Part shown: positions 9,387-18,700 of the stretch, piece after piece | How positions within the stretch are numbered: the stretch's first letter is position 1 | Layout of the letters: each line of letters opens with the position of its first letter | NCBI GenBank assembly: GCA_938015435.1 | Contig: CALLPN010000002.1 | Location: forward strand, 248,001-312,000 | Source: an uncultured Saprospiraceae bacterium | GTDB lineage: Bacteria > Bacteroidota > Bacteroidia > Chitinophagales > Saprospiraceae | Direction: 5' to 3' | DNA length: 64,000 nt | Notes under the pieces: model-generated | The model's database searches: none | What the model was told of the DNA's origin: nothing | The model's input: only the letters and a program-made list of their open reading frames with translations | Made by a program: the position numbers and the translations under genes

Positions 9387-12089
9387 ATGGAGACAGAAAA
9401 AGAGACGACTACCGAGAAAAAGTGGAATAAGGGAAGAATCCTTAAAATAATAACACTATTACTTTGGATTGGAGCTATTGCAGGGGTGATAGGTACCTTT
9501 CTATTATTCAACTATATTTCTAAGCAAGATATACCATCATTTGAAGATTTAGAGAATCCTGAATACGACCAAGCCTCTATAATCTATGACGACAATGGTA
9601 TTACGTTTGGTAAATACTATATTGAAAATAGAGTACCCGTAGCCTATGAAAAGATATCACCATTCATTGTTGATGCCTTACTTTCAACAGAAGATGAAAG
9701 GTTTTACAGTCACAGCGGAATAGATGTTCAAGCTCTATCCAGAGTGGCGTTTAAGACTGTACTTCTGAGACAGGAGAGTTCTGGTGGTGGTAGTACTATT
9801 TCGCAACAACTAGCGAAACTTCTATTCAAAAGACCTAGTCTACGAGGAATGGGTACTTTTAAGCGATCGTTTGAACTGGTAAAAGTAAAGCTTAAAGAAT
9901 GGATGACCGCAGTAAAATTGGAGCGAAGCTATACCAAGGAGGAGATTATGGCGATGTATCTCAATAAATTTGAATTTATCAATGGGGCTCATGGAATACA
10001 AGCGGCATCTCAAACTTACTTTGGTAAAGAGCAAGAAAATCTAAGTATCGATCAAGCTGCAATATTGGTTGGAATGCTTAAGAATCCAAGTTTGTACAAT
10101 CCCTTAAGATTTCCTGAGAAAGCAAAAGGACGAAGAAATATCGTTTTGAGTCAAATGGAAAAAGCAGATAAACTAGAAAGAGTCGTTTATGATTCTCTGA
10201 TAGTGAAGGATGTCAATATGGATGAATTCCAACGAAAGACACAATCTGAAGGTCCAGCCCCTTACTTCCGAGCAGAACTGACGAAGTGGCTCAGAACCTT
10301 ATTCAAAGAAAACGATATTAATAAATCTGATGGGACTAGTTACAACATATACACAGACGGTCTCAAGATATTTACTACGCTAGATTTACGATATCAAAAG
10401 CATGCTGAAGATGCAGTAACAGAGCATATGAAATGGAACCAAGAAAGATTTGATAGAGTCTGGAAAGGAAAAGATCCATGGAAATTTGAAGCGGATGATT
10501 TTCAGAAAAAAATAAGGAAAGATATTTTTGAAAGAAGAGTCCGCGCATCAGAAAGATACTCGCTCTTGAGAGATAGAATACTAGGAGCCACCATTGCCAA
10601 GCTTAGAGAAAAATATACCGAGACTCCATTTACTGATAATGCGATCAAAGCAATGATCCGTGTTGAAGAGAAAAGTAACGCATTTGATAAAGAAATAGAA
10701 GACAACTATATAAAACAAGAATACCTTAAAGACTATAAGTCTATCATGAAAATGAAAGGCTGGGATGAACTCAAAGAAAAATGGAATTCCTTCGTTACAG
10801 CATATGATAAGGAATTTAATACTGAGGTCAAGATGATGGTCTTTGACTATAGTGAGCAAAATGAGAAAGAAGTAGAAATGACTCCTCTTGACTCTGTAAG
10901 ATATCACAATATGATGTTGCAGTCTGGCTTACTATCAGTCGACCCTAAAACTGGATATATCAAAGCGTGGGTTGGTGGCATAAATCACCAATATTTTAAA
11001 TATGACCATGTCAATTCCCAACGTCAAGTAGGATCTACGATTAAGCCATTTGTATATGCAACGGCTATTGGAATGATGGGTATATCACCGTGTACTACAT
11101 TCGATGATATACAATATACGATCGCTCCTGGTGACGCTAACTTTGATTTAGCAGATGAATGGACACCAGCAAATGCTAATGGAGAATTCACTCAAAACAA
11201 ATACAATCTTTATCATGGACTACTCTATTCCAAAAATAGTATTACCGTTAGGCTCGTAAAAGAAATGGGCACCGTTCAGGTAGTCAGAGAATTGCTTAGA
11301 AATGTAGGAATCAACGTGGATGACGAAGTACCTAACAACGGAATAAAAGTCCCAAACTTACCTTCAATAAGTCTGGGAGCTGTCAACTTAAGTCTATACG
11401 AAATGACAGGTGCTTATACTGCATTTGCCAATAATGGAATGTATACAGAACCTATATTTATCAAACGTATAGAAGACAAATATGGTAAGGTAATATACAA
11501 TGCCGTACCTGACAAAAAAGTAGCTATCAATCCTAAGTACAATGCTGTAATGGTAGATATGCTCCAAAATAATGTTGGTGGAAAATATGGACTAGGTATT
11601 AAAACCCCTGTAGGTGGAAAGACAGGAACTACCAATGACTATACCGATGGTTGGTTTATGTCTATCACTCCTAATCTAGTATCTGGTACTTGGGTCGGAG
11701 GTGATGATCGCTGGATAAGATTTCTGACTTTGGATGAAGGACAAGGGTATGTATTGGCAAGGCCAATAGTGCAGAAGTACCTCAAGAAACTTGAAGCAGA
11801 TGAAGAAATCAAGCTAAATACAAATGTCAATTTCCCAAAACCGCCAGAAGGATTTGAGGAGTTTGTAGATTGTACAAAATACAAAGAGATTGCACCAGAA
11901 GAAGAACAGGCAGAGATATTAGAAAACAAAAAAGAAATGGATGAATTCGAAGAAGAGTTTGGTGAAGACTTTGACGATGAAATGGATGAGGAGTTCGATG
12001 AAGAGTTTGAAGAAGAACTAGAAGAAGAACTAGAAGATATGCCAATAGATACTACTGGAATACCGGTAGATACCACAGGAAACAATTAA
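9387..12089 (+). CDS. Penicillin-binding protein 1A (bifunctional transglycosylase/transpeptidase) with acidic tail
   Basis: 900 aa, class A PBP that polymerises lipid II and cross-links peptidoglycan at the inner membrane. A short cytoplasmic tail is followed by one membrane anchor (~18-44). The GT51 domain contains the catalytic Glu in EDERFYSHSG (~102-111) and GGSTISQQLAK (~134-144). The transpeptidase has the nucleophile Ser in GSTIKPF (~550), SKNS (~614) and KTGTTND (~744). A ~110-residue insert rich in Lys/Glu separates the two domains. Odd feature: the last ~50 residues are almost entirely Asp/Glu with a few Phe/Met, encoded by GAAGAA-type repeats, ending in two PxDTTG copies. The small membrane gene at 12117 follows 27 bp downstream and may be co-transcribed. 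Confidence 0.93.
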   Translation: METEKETTTEKKWNKGRILKIITLLLWIGAIAGVIGTFLLFNYISKQDIPSFEDLENPEYDQASIIYDDNGITFGKYYIENRVPVAYEKISPFIVDALLSTEDERFYSHSGIDVQALSRVAFKTVLLRQESSGGGSTISQQLAKLLFKRPSLRGMGTFKRSFELVKVKLKEWMTAVKLERSYTKEEIMAMYLNKFEFINGAHGIQAASQTYFGKEQENLSIDQAAILVGMLKNPSLYNPLRFPEKAKGRRNIVLSQMEKADKLERVVYDSLIVKDVNMDEFQRKTQSEGPAPYFRAELTKWLRTLFKENDINKSDGTSYNIYTDGLKIFTTLDLRYQKHAEDAVTEHMKWNQERFDRVWKGKDPWKFEADDFQKKIRKDIFERRVRASERYSLLRDRILGATIAKLREKYTETPFTDNAIKAMIRVEEKSNAFDKEIEDNYIKQEYLKDYKSIMKMKGWDELKEKWNSFVTAYDKEFNTEVKMMVFDYSEQNEKEVEMTPLDSVRYHNMMLQSGLLSVDPKTGYIKAWVGGINHQYFKYDHVNSQRQVGSTIKPFVYATAIGMMGISPCTTFDDIQYTIAPGDANFDLADEWTPANANGEFTQNKYNLYHGLLYSKNSITVRLVKEMGTVQVVRELLRNVGINVDDEVPNNGIKVPNLPSISLGAVNLSLYEMTGAYTAFANNGMYTEPIFIKRIEDKYGKVIYNAVPDKKVAINPKYNAVMVDMLQNNVGGKYGLGIKTPVGGKTGTTNDYTDGWFMSITPNLVSGTWVGGDDRWIRFLTLDEGQGYVLARPIVQKYLKKLEADEEIKLNTNVNFPKPPEGFEEFVDCTKYKEIAPEEEQAEILENKKEMDEFEEEFGEDFDDEMDEEFDEEFEEELEEELEDMPIDTTGIPVDTTGNN

Positions 12090-12116
12090 AAACTAACAAT
12101 ATAAAATAGTACCCTA

Positions 12117-12482
12117 ATGAACGCACACACTGCAAGTTTGATCAATGCCATTACACTTATCTCAATGGGAGTTTGGGGATATTTTGGCTCTATGACTCCA
12201 TCACCTACAGCACTAATTCCAGTATTCGTCGGAGTAATACTTATGGTACTTAATAATGGCATCAAGTACGACAATAAAGTAATTGCTCACATTGCTGTAG
12301 TACTTACGTTTATTATTCTTATTGCTTTGTCCAAAATATTATTTAAAAGAATAGATGACGGAAATACAATGGCAATAGTAAGAGTCGGACTTATGGTAGT
12401 TACATCACTATTTGCTATGGTGATGTTTATGAAAAGCTTTAGAGATGCGAGGATAGCAAGACAGGCCAGAGAAAATAACTAG
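12117..12482 (+). CDS. Small four-helix membrane protein, function unknown
   Basis: 121 aa. Hydrophobic segments are visible at roughly 8-27, 33-47, 58-75 and 85-104, followed by a basic tail (RDARIARQAREN). The size and the first segment (SLINAITLISMGVWGYFGS) resemble TMEM14-like or uncharacterised Bacteroidota membrane proteins, but no family is recognised with confidence. It follows the PBP1A gene by 27 bp in the same direction and is closed by a strong terminator, so it is probably the last gene of that operon. Confidence 0.7.
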   Translation: MNAHTASLINAITLISMGVWGYFGSMTPSPTALIPVFVGVILMVLNNGIKYDNKVIAHIAVVLTFIILIALSKILFKRIDDGNTMAIVRVGLMVVTSLFAMVMFMKSFRDARIARQARENN

Positions 12483-12503
12483 CCTCTTACAATTGAAATA
12501 ATT

Positions 12504-12545
12504 AAATAGCCTAAGCGTCTTAAAGATTCTTAGGCTATTTTTTTT
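12504..12545 (+). terminator. Intrinsic terminator after the PBP1A operon
   Basis: A perfect 12-bp inverted repeat (AAATAGCCTAAG, 12504-12515, with CTTAGGCTATTT, 12529-12540) is followed directly by five T residues. Confidence 0.9.
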
Positions 12546-12594
12546 AGTTCTAACTAAAACATTAATCAGAATATAAAAAGTACAATACCATTCT

Positions 12595-12696
12595 CTTTCG
12601 TTGAAGGGCTCCTGCCCTCGCATCGGAAGGGATTATCGTATTTGTAAAAATACTTGGATGTCTTCCTTCGGAGGGCAGGAGCCTCTCCGATGAAAG
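12595..12696. repeat. Palindromic intergenic element with CAGGAG core
   Basis: Perfect 13-bp arms GGCTCCTGCCCTC (12607-12619) and their complement (12671-12683) are nested in outer CTTTC/GAAAG ends (12595-12599 and 12692-12696), with further short palindromes inside. It is much richer in G/C than its surroundings. It resembles hairpins at 42011-42044 and 15701-15729, which share CAGGAG. It sits between convergent genes and might also end transcription. Confidence 0.6.
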
Positions 12697-12716
12697 ACTT
12701 TGTTCTAGAGCTTCTT

Positions 12717-13088
12717 TTAAGTAACATTAGGTCGACTTTGGGTCAATAGACATAGACTATCCGCTTCAGCTTCCACATGATGCAAGACACCTACTTCTAT
12801 GTCATGAGTATCATATTGATTCAATAAAGTATTTTTATCCTCTTGTACAAAATTAACCTTGCCCTCCATCACAGTAAGTTTGGATGGCCACAGAGCGGTG
12901 TGTTCTTTTAGGATACTTTTCTTATTAAATCCAATAACTATAGATTTAAAATTATCATTGCTATGTAGTTTTTTCACCACTGGACCACTTGCTGAAAGGA
13001 GCTCTTTTTTTATTCCTTTTATTACTGACATATTTATTAATTTACTACGTTTCTTTATTATTGGTTTATGTAATCCTGTTACAACCAT
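12717..13088 (-). CDS. Small cupin-like protein in haemoglobin operon
   Basis: 123 aa from the ATG at 13088, which lies two bases after the stop of the upstream haemoglobin gene, suggesting translational coupling; a second ATG at 13031 would give 104 aa and begins the conserved-looking part. The sequence has a single-domain beta-barrel look (FKSIVIGFNKKSILKEHTAL, then LTVMEGKVNFV, then EVGVLHHVEAEADSLCLL), as in cupins that accompany group III truncated haemoglobins and Rrf2 regulators. His residues in KEHTA and LHHVEA could bind a metal. Function inferred: a sensor or enzyme of oxygen/NO stress; the reaction is unknown. Confidence 0.7.
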   Translation of the reverse strand: MVVTGLHKPIIKKRSKLINMSVIKGIKKELLSASGPVVKKLHSNDNFKSIVIGFNKKSILKEHTALWPSKLTVMEGKVNFVQEDKNTLLNQYDTHDIEVGVLHHVEAEADSLCLLTQSRPNVT

Positions 13089-13090
13089 TT

Positions 13091-13480
13091 CTACATTATA
13101 CTTTTGTAATTATTAGATCTTATGTGAATGAGTTTTGATTTAAACATAAGACTCATTTTATAAGCTCTTTCTTTTACTTCATTAGTTTTCTCTCCTACAA
13201 AATGATCATCAAGAGAAGAATTCAACAACTCCAACCATCTATCAAAATGTTCCTCAGAAATAGGAAGCTGACTATGCTTGGAAAATGGATTGCCTCTGTA
13301 ATCCGCTTCTCCAAATAATACCGTGTTCCAAAAGCTATACATACGCTCCAGATGTAATGGCCAGTGGTTACTAGGTATCTTTTCATTAAATATGTGACCT
13401 ATAACCTTATCAATCTTTACCCGATCGTAGAATGCATTTACAAAAATCACAACGTCTTCTTTGTTCATTATATCTTTCAT
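13091..13480 (-). CDS. Group III truncated haemoglobin
   Basis: 129 aa, full length for the family. It is a haem protein of 2-on-2 globin fold; group III members are linked to NO or peroxide chemistry or oxygen handling in the cytoplasm. Visible: the start MNKEDVVIFVNAFYDRV, HWPLHLERMYSFWNTVLFG (E-helix region with Trp), and ISEEHFDRWLELL, which holds the likely proximal His (F8). The start at 13480 is used; a second Met four codons later is possible. It is followed after two bases by the cupin gene and lies near an Rrf2 regulator, which supports a nitrosative-stress role. A perfect inverted repeat lies about 80 bp upstream. Confidence 0.88.
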   Translation of the reverse strand: MKDIMNKEDVVIFVNAFYDRVKIDKVIGHIFNEKIPSNHWPLHLERMYSFWNTVLFGEADYRGNPFSKHSQLPISEEHFDRWLELLNSSLDDHFVGEKTNEVKERAYKMSLMFKSKLIHIRSNNYKSIM

Positions 13481-13552
13481 TGTGTAATAGCTTAAGTAGA
13501 AGTATTAGAATGAGTTGTAAATGTTTATTTTTCAAAATCAATCACTTGTTAA

Positions 13553-13580
13553 ATTTTTAGTCCTAACTAGGAATTAATAA
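13553..13580. promoter_or_regulatory. Candidate operator upstream of haemoglobin-cupin operon
   Basis: The inverted repeat TCCTA-AC-TAGGA lies within TTTTTAGTCCTAACTA (13555-13570), about 80-90 bp before the haemoglobin ATG. A near copy, TTTTTAGTTCTAACTA, is at 12541-12556. The neighbouring Rrf2 protein is the likely binder, by inference only. Confidence 0.35.
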
Positions 13581-13636
13581 AATACCAAAATAAATGATTG
13601 GCTAATTCCCAATAATACTATTACTCGTCCCTTCAT

Positions 13637-14008
13637 CTACAACGTACTAATTAGATAGGTAATCGCTGGGATGAGAACCATCAGCAAACTGGTAATATGG
13701 AAGGTCGGCAGATATACTCTAGCCTTCATACCCGCAAGATGCACTAGTACATTAGCAAAGAAAAGTATCATCGCAAATCCGATATAATACTCCAGCACTC
13801 CACTATACAAATACATTACTATAATAGACAACGTCATGAATACACAAGGAATAGCTAAGATGGCCGCCATAAACCAAAAGATATATTGATCTTCTTGGCT
13901 ATCAACATAACTTAGATATCTCGTAAATAAACTAGGACGAGCTGTTTTATTTATTTGACTTTTCGTTTCTAATATCTGTCTTTGATTACTAATAGGTAAG
14001 GTTGCCAT
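13637..14008 (-). CDS. Small three-helix membrane protein, function unknown
   Basis: 123 aa. A soluble N-terminus of ~40 residues is followed by three membrane helices (FWFMAAILAIPCVFMTLSII, YYIGFAMILFFANVLVHLAG, and FHITSLLMVLIPAITYLIS). I do not recognise the family. It lies between the Rrf2 regulator (64 bp upstream) and the haemoglobin operon (156 bp downstream), all on the minus strand, so a role in oxygen, NO or respiratory adaptation is plausible by context alone. Confidence 0.7.
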   Translation of the reverse strand: MATLPISNQRQILETKSQINKTARPSLFTRYLSYVDSQEDQYIFWFMAAILAIPCVFMTLSIIVMYLYSGVLEYYIGFAMILFFANVLVHLAGMKARVYLPTFHITSLLMVLIPAITYLISTL

Positions 14009-14072
14009 AATTGAAATTGTTTTAATTAAGTTAATAAGACCTTTTACTCTTTATTTGTTTCAAAAAAATATT

Positions 14073-14498
14073 TTATCGTTTATACGTATCCAAAACCAAC
14101 TGCTCTACCAATGTTTCCAATGTGCTGCTCTGACACATAGCATTAAGTTCATCTCGTACCACTTCAAACTTAGTATGCAGCGGACAAGGCTTCTTAGCAT
14201 TACACTCTGGCAAACCTAATCCACACTTTCTAAATACTTCCGGCCCATCTATCGCTACTACGATTTCATATAGCGTAACATTAGAGAGATCTTTGGAAAT
14301 ATAAAAACCTCCAGAAGGTCCTTTTTGTGAATTTAATATTCCTTGCTTCACTAAATTCTGTAGGATCTTAGCAGTGAATGACTCAGGCGTCTGAGCCAAC
14401 TTGCAGACCTCCTTGATGCCTACTTTCTGACCCTTCTCCCCTTCTTTGGCGATAATGGTCAATGCCCTGATTCCATATTCACATGCTTTAGAAAACAT
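14073..14498 (-). CDS. Rrf2-family transcriptional regulator (Fe-S type)
   Basis: 141 aa. It begins with the winged helix typical of Rrf2 proteins (MFSKACEYGIRALTII, AQTPESFTAKILQNLVKQGIL, GPSGGFYI). Cys92, Cys99 and Cys105 (CGLGLPECNAKKPC) match the cluster-binding loop of IscR, NsrR and RsrR, so the protein probably senses NO, oxygen or redox state through a [2Fe-2S] or [4Fe-4S] cluster. It heads a minus-strand group with a membrane protein, truncated haemoglobin and cupin, which it probably controls. NsrR-like function is favoured over IscR because no isc/suf genes are nearby. Confidence 0.88.
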   Translation of the reverse strand: MFSKACEYGIRALTIIAKEGEKGQKVGIKEVCKLAQTPESFTAKILQNLVKQGILNSQKGPSGGFYISKDLSNVTLYEIVVAIDGPEVFRKCGLGLPECNAKKPCPLHTKFEVVRDELNAMCQSSTLETLVEQLVLDTYKR

Positions 14499-14513
14499 TT
14501 AGTTTCTTTAGTA

Positions 14514-14545
14514 CAAATATAGGACAATTTAGTCTTTTATTCAAC
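14514..14545 (-). promoter_or_regulatory. Promoter of the Rrf2 regulator gene
   Basis: The minus strand carries TTG, 20 bp, then TATATTTG (-7 box at 14514-14521), 16 bp ahead of the ATG at 14498. This is among the best -33/-7 pairs in the window. The spacer contains GACTAAATTGTCC, which partly resembles GGACTAAAAATT in the haemoglobin operator region, so autoregulation is possible. Confidence 0.55.
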
Positions 14546-14677
14546 TTGCGACGCTATAAATTTTTTGTTATCCCTGCAATACTTATTTAATGCAAATAAT
14601 ACAACTTCCTTGTGCATGTAAATATTAAAATCGCTAGCTTGAGTAAATTATCATCTATTTTAACAAATTAGTTATCA

Positions 14678-15586
14678 ATGCGAAATATAATTTTAGGGTG
14701 CTGCATATCAATTTTACTTTCTGGTTGCTTTGAGCAGAAGAAACCAAAAGAACTATCCCTTAGCTTATTTGACAATAAGGAAAATATTAGTAAGTTCATT
14801 TACTCATTTGACATAGAGGGAAAAGGAGATGTTGTGATTGATAAAACTAAATTTGGAAATCTATTTACTCTAGAGAGACAAAAAAAAAACAATCTAAACT
14901 CTACATATCTAATTACCCCAGATACAACGATAATATTTAGTCCGGAATTTAAACCTGATGGTAATGCGGCTTCGATATTTCCAATAATTGGACTAACTGC
15001 AAATATTGTTATCGACAATAATGGAAAATTAAAAGAAGTGCTAAATGAAGAAGAAATAATTAAAGAATATGAGAAAAGGTTAGATTTTATGTCTTCAAAT
15101 AAAAGAATGATTCAATTACAAAAAATGAAAGACGGAGGAATTGATGTTTTTCTAGAATCATTATTTACGCTAAATTACAAATTCCTATTTTCTGACCTTA
15201 ATCAGTCTTTGCAACTACAAGAAAAAAATACTTCAGACAGTTTTATTTCAGCTACTCCTACAAGCCCTAAATCAAATATCAAAAGAATAAAAGAAGTTAA
15301 ATTTGAAGACAATCATTTTCATATTTCTACTCAGACATTAACTACTTCTGAATTATTTAGGATAGAGGAAGGAGCTGATAATTATACAGAAATATTACCT
15401 TTCCATACCAATCAAACATATAAAATTATAGCCGATTCAACAGGGTTAATAACTAATATCGAACTTAACATAAATTCAAAAACAGGAGGAGCGAATCGAC
15501 ATTCTACTAAAAGTGATCATATCGAGCCTATCATGATTGAAACGACCGAGTATCGCAATGTGAAATATAAGAGATTGAAATATTAA
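14678..15586 (+). CDS. Hypothetical lipoprotein
   Basis: 302 aa. It begins with a lipoprotein signal peptide (lipobox LLSGC, Cys17), then a mainly beta-strand, Lys/Asn-rich domain with an internal helical stretch (EEEIIKEYEKRLDFM) around residue 120. The Cys+2 residue is Glu; the final membrane location is not certain. It resembles uncharacterised DUF6263-like Bacteroidota lipoproteins, but I do not claim membership. It stands alone, divergent from the Rrf2 gene. Confidence 0.75.
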   Translation: MRNIILGCCISILLSGCFEQKKPKELSLSLFDNKENISKFIYSFDIEGKGDVVIDKTKFGNLFTLERQKKNNLNSTYLITPDTTIIFSPEFKPDGNAASIFPIIGLTANIVIDNNGKLKEVLNEEEIIKEYEKRLDFMSSNKRMIQLQKMKDGGIDVFLESLFTLNYKFLFSDLNQSLQLQEKNTSDSFISATPTSPKSNIKRIKEVKFEDNHFHISTQTLTTSELFRIEEGADNYTEILPFHTNQTYKIIADSTGLITNIELNINSKTGGANRHSTKSDHIEPIMIETTEYRNVKYKRLKY

Positions 15587-15700
15587 TAATAGTATTAATA
15601 CAAGAATAATACATTCTTATATTCAATCTTTAACATCTAGAAAGCAATGAAGTTAATGAGTTCTGTAAGAATAAAACGAATGTCAAAACATTAACACGCA

Positions 15701-15729
15701 GACCAAGGCCTGGTCTCTCCTTCAGGAGA
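15701..15729. repeat. Two adjacent palindromes downstream of purL
   Basis: GACCAAGGCCTGGTC (15701-15715) is followed by TCTCC-TTCA-GGAGA (15716-15729). They lie about 45 bp after the purL stop on the minus strand and may act as its 3' hairpin. The CAGGAG core recalls the other palindromic elements. Confidence 0.5.
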
Positions 15730-15774
15730 TCAAGAGGTTCTATTACGAAACATAATACGAATCTCAAAAAAAAA

Positions 15775-18700
15775 CTAATCTATCTTCCTCAAACACCACT
15801 CCCTAGCATTAACAAATGCTTGTCCCCAAGGACTTACTTTATGTTTACTATCTGCAGGATAGTTAGCCCAATTCCATGCGTAGAATGATCTTTCGATATG
15901 TGGCATTGTCGCTAAGTGTCTACCATCTTTACTGGCTAGCATCGCTACATTATAATCGCTACCATTTGGATTAGACGGATAAGCTTCGTAACCATATTTT
16001 GCGATTACATTATATGCATCTTCTGATTTTGGTAATGAGAATTTTCCTTCACCATGTGAGATCCAAACTCCAAGAGTAGTACCTGCAAGTGAGGATAACA
16101 TTACACTATTATTATTCGCTACTGTCACGGAAGTAAAGCTACTCTCATGCTTACGCGAATCATTATAAGTCATACGCGATGGCTGATCATTAGCCTGCTC
16201 AGGATTAATAAGATCTAACTCTAAGAAGAGTTGGCATCCATTACAGATACCTATCGATAAAGTATCGTCTCTATCAAAGAAATCCATGATCGCTTTGCGT
16301 GCTTTATCATTATACTTGATCGCTCCAGCCCATCCTTTGGCCGAACCTAATACATCGCTATTACTAAATCCTCCTACCGCTCCTAGAAACTGAATACCTT
16401 GAAGGGTCTCTCTACCAGAAATAAGATCCGTCATATGTACATCCTTCACCTCAAAACCTGCTTGGTATAATGCATTGGCCATCTCACGCTCTGAGTTACT
16501 CCCCTTCTCTCTTAGGATGGCAGCCTTTGGTCTATTACTGATTGCGTCTCTAGAAGGCAATTGTCCATTCCAGTTTTGTGGAAATGTATAGGTAAGCGGC
16601 TGTAACTTATAGTTATCGTATCTGTCTTTTGCTAAAGTACCTGCAGTCTGCTTATTGTCCAAAAGGAAAGATGTTTCATACCATATATCTCTATAGTGAG
16701 CAACATCTAATATTTTTTTTTGACCATCATATGTCAACTCAAATTTTGGAGTAGATGTAACGGTTCCGAGCTTCACAAATTTGATTTCTTCTTGCTCTAA
16801 ATAATCCTGAAACTTATCGTCGTTTGCTTGGATGATCACACCTGCATTCTCTGAAAATAAAGTCTTCACTATATCACCATTCCCTAATCCACTAAGATCC
16901 ACTTGAGCTCCTATCTTAGGATCTGCAAAACACATCTCAAGTAAAGTTGTTATCATACCTCCAGCAGAAATATCGTGACCTGCAGCAATCATATTTAACT
17001 TGATTGCATTTTGTATCACTTGAAATCTTCGAGCAAATTCTTTAGCATTAAATATATCTGGCGTTTTGTCTCCCAATGCCCCTCTCGTCTGCGCGAAAGA
17101 TGATCCTCCCAATTTCAATACATCAGATGACATATCTATATAGTAAATCGATCCTTTACCAGATTGCAATACTGGCTCTACGATCTTAGTGATATCATCA
17201 CAGTGTGCCGCCGAAGAGATGACAACTGTTCCTGGAGCAAGTACAGTTTTATCACCATACTTCTGAGCCATCGACATTGAATCTTTCCCAGTCGGTACAT
17301 TGATACCTAAGGCAATCGCGAAATCAGAAACGGCTTCGACCGCTTTATACAATCTTGCATCTTCACCTTCATATCTACAAGGCCACATCCAATTGGCTGA
17401 TAGAGAAACAGAATTAATCCCTTTCTCTAATGGTGCCCATACAAGATTAGTCAAGGCTTCGGCAATCGCATTACGTGCTCCAGCTGCCGAATCAATAAGA
17501 CCACTCACCGGAGCGTGTCCCATACTAGTAGCGATACCTTGCACACCAGTATAATCCAATGCCATTACGGCTACATCATTAAGCGGAATTTGTAGTGGGC
17601 CAACACATTGTTGCTTAGCTACTTTTCCACCTACACATCTATCTACTTTATTAGTCAACCAATCTTTGCAAGCCACCGCTTCCAATCTAAGTACGTCTTC
17701 TAAGTAATATTTAAATTCTTCACCATGGTAAGTCAATGGCTTATACAAACGATCTAGTTCTACATCTTCCATGATCGTCTTTGGACTGCTGCCAAACATA
17801 TCAGACAATGCCAGGTCCATAGGATTCTGAGCGGTCTTATCTTCAAATGTAAATCTGTTATCTCCAGTTACCCTCCCTACTTCATACATCGGCGAACGCT
17901 CTCTATCTGCGATACGCTGAAGTAAATCGATGTCTTTATCTGCGATCACTAATCCCATTCGCTCTTGAGATTCATTACCGATAATCTCTTTGCTACTTAG
18001 GGTAGGATCACCTACTGGAAGTTTTTCTAAGTTGATGATTCCACCAGTATCTTCTACTAACTCAGATAGACAGTTGAGGTGTCCACCTGCACCATGATCA
18101 TGGATAGATACAATTGGATTTTCGTCCAACTCCACCATCGCTCTTACGGTATTAGCCGCACGCTTTTGCATCTCAGGATTAGACCTCTGTACCGCATTAA
18201 GCTCGATACCAGATCCGAGTGCACCGGTATCTGCTGATGATACTGCCGCTCCACCCATACCGATACGATAGTTATCTCCACCAAGTATTACGATCTTGTC
18301 ATCTATTTTAGGTTCTTTCTTAAGCGCTTGCTCTGCCTTACCATATCCGATTCCTCCTGCTTGCATGATCACCTTATCGAATCCTAGCTCTTGAGTTCCT
18401 TCAGTATGTTCAAATGTCAATAGCGATCCACAGATCAGCGGCTGACCAAATTTATTTCCAAAATCAGAAGCTCCATTACTCGCTTTGATTAAGATATCCA
18501 TCGGAGTTTGATAGAGCCACTTCCGTTCGTCCATAGCTTGTTCCCAAGGACGATTATCGGCCAGACGGCTATATGATGTCATGTATAATGCAGTACCTGC
18601 TAACGGTATAGATCCTTGTCCGCCTGCGAGTCTATCTCTGATCTCACCTCCTGATCCTGTCGCTGCACCATTGAATGGTTCTACAGTCGTAGGAAAATTG

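Noticed and set aside
11639..12085. Minus-strand Ser-rich ORF of 148 codons opposite the PBP1A tail
   Set aside because: It is the complement of the GAA/GAT repeats coding the acidic tail of PBP1A; low complexity explains the open frame.
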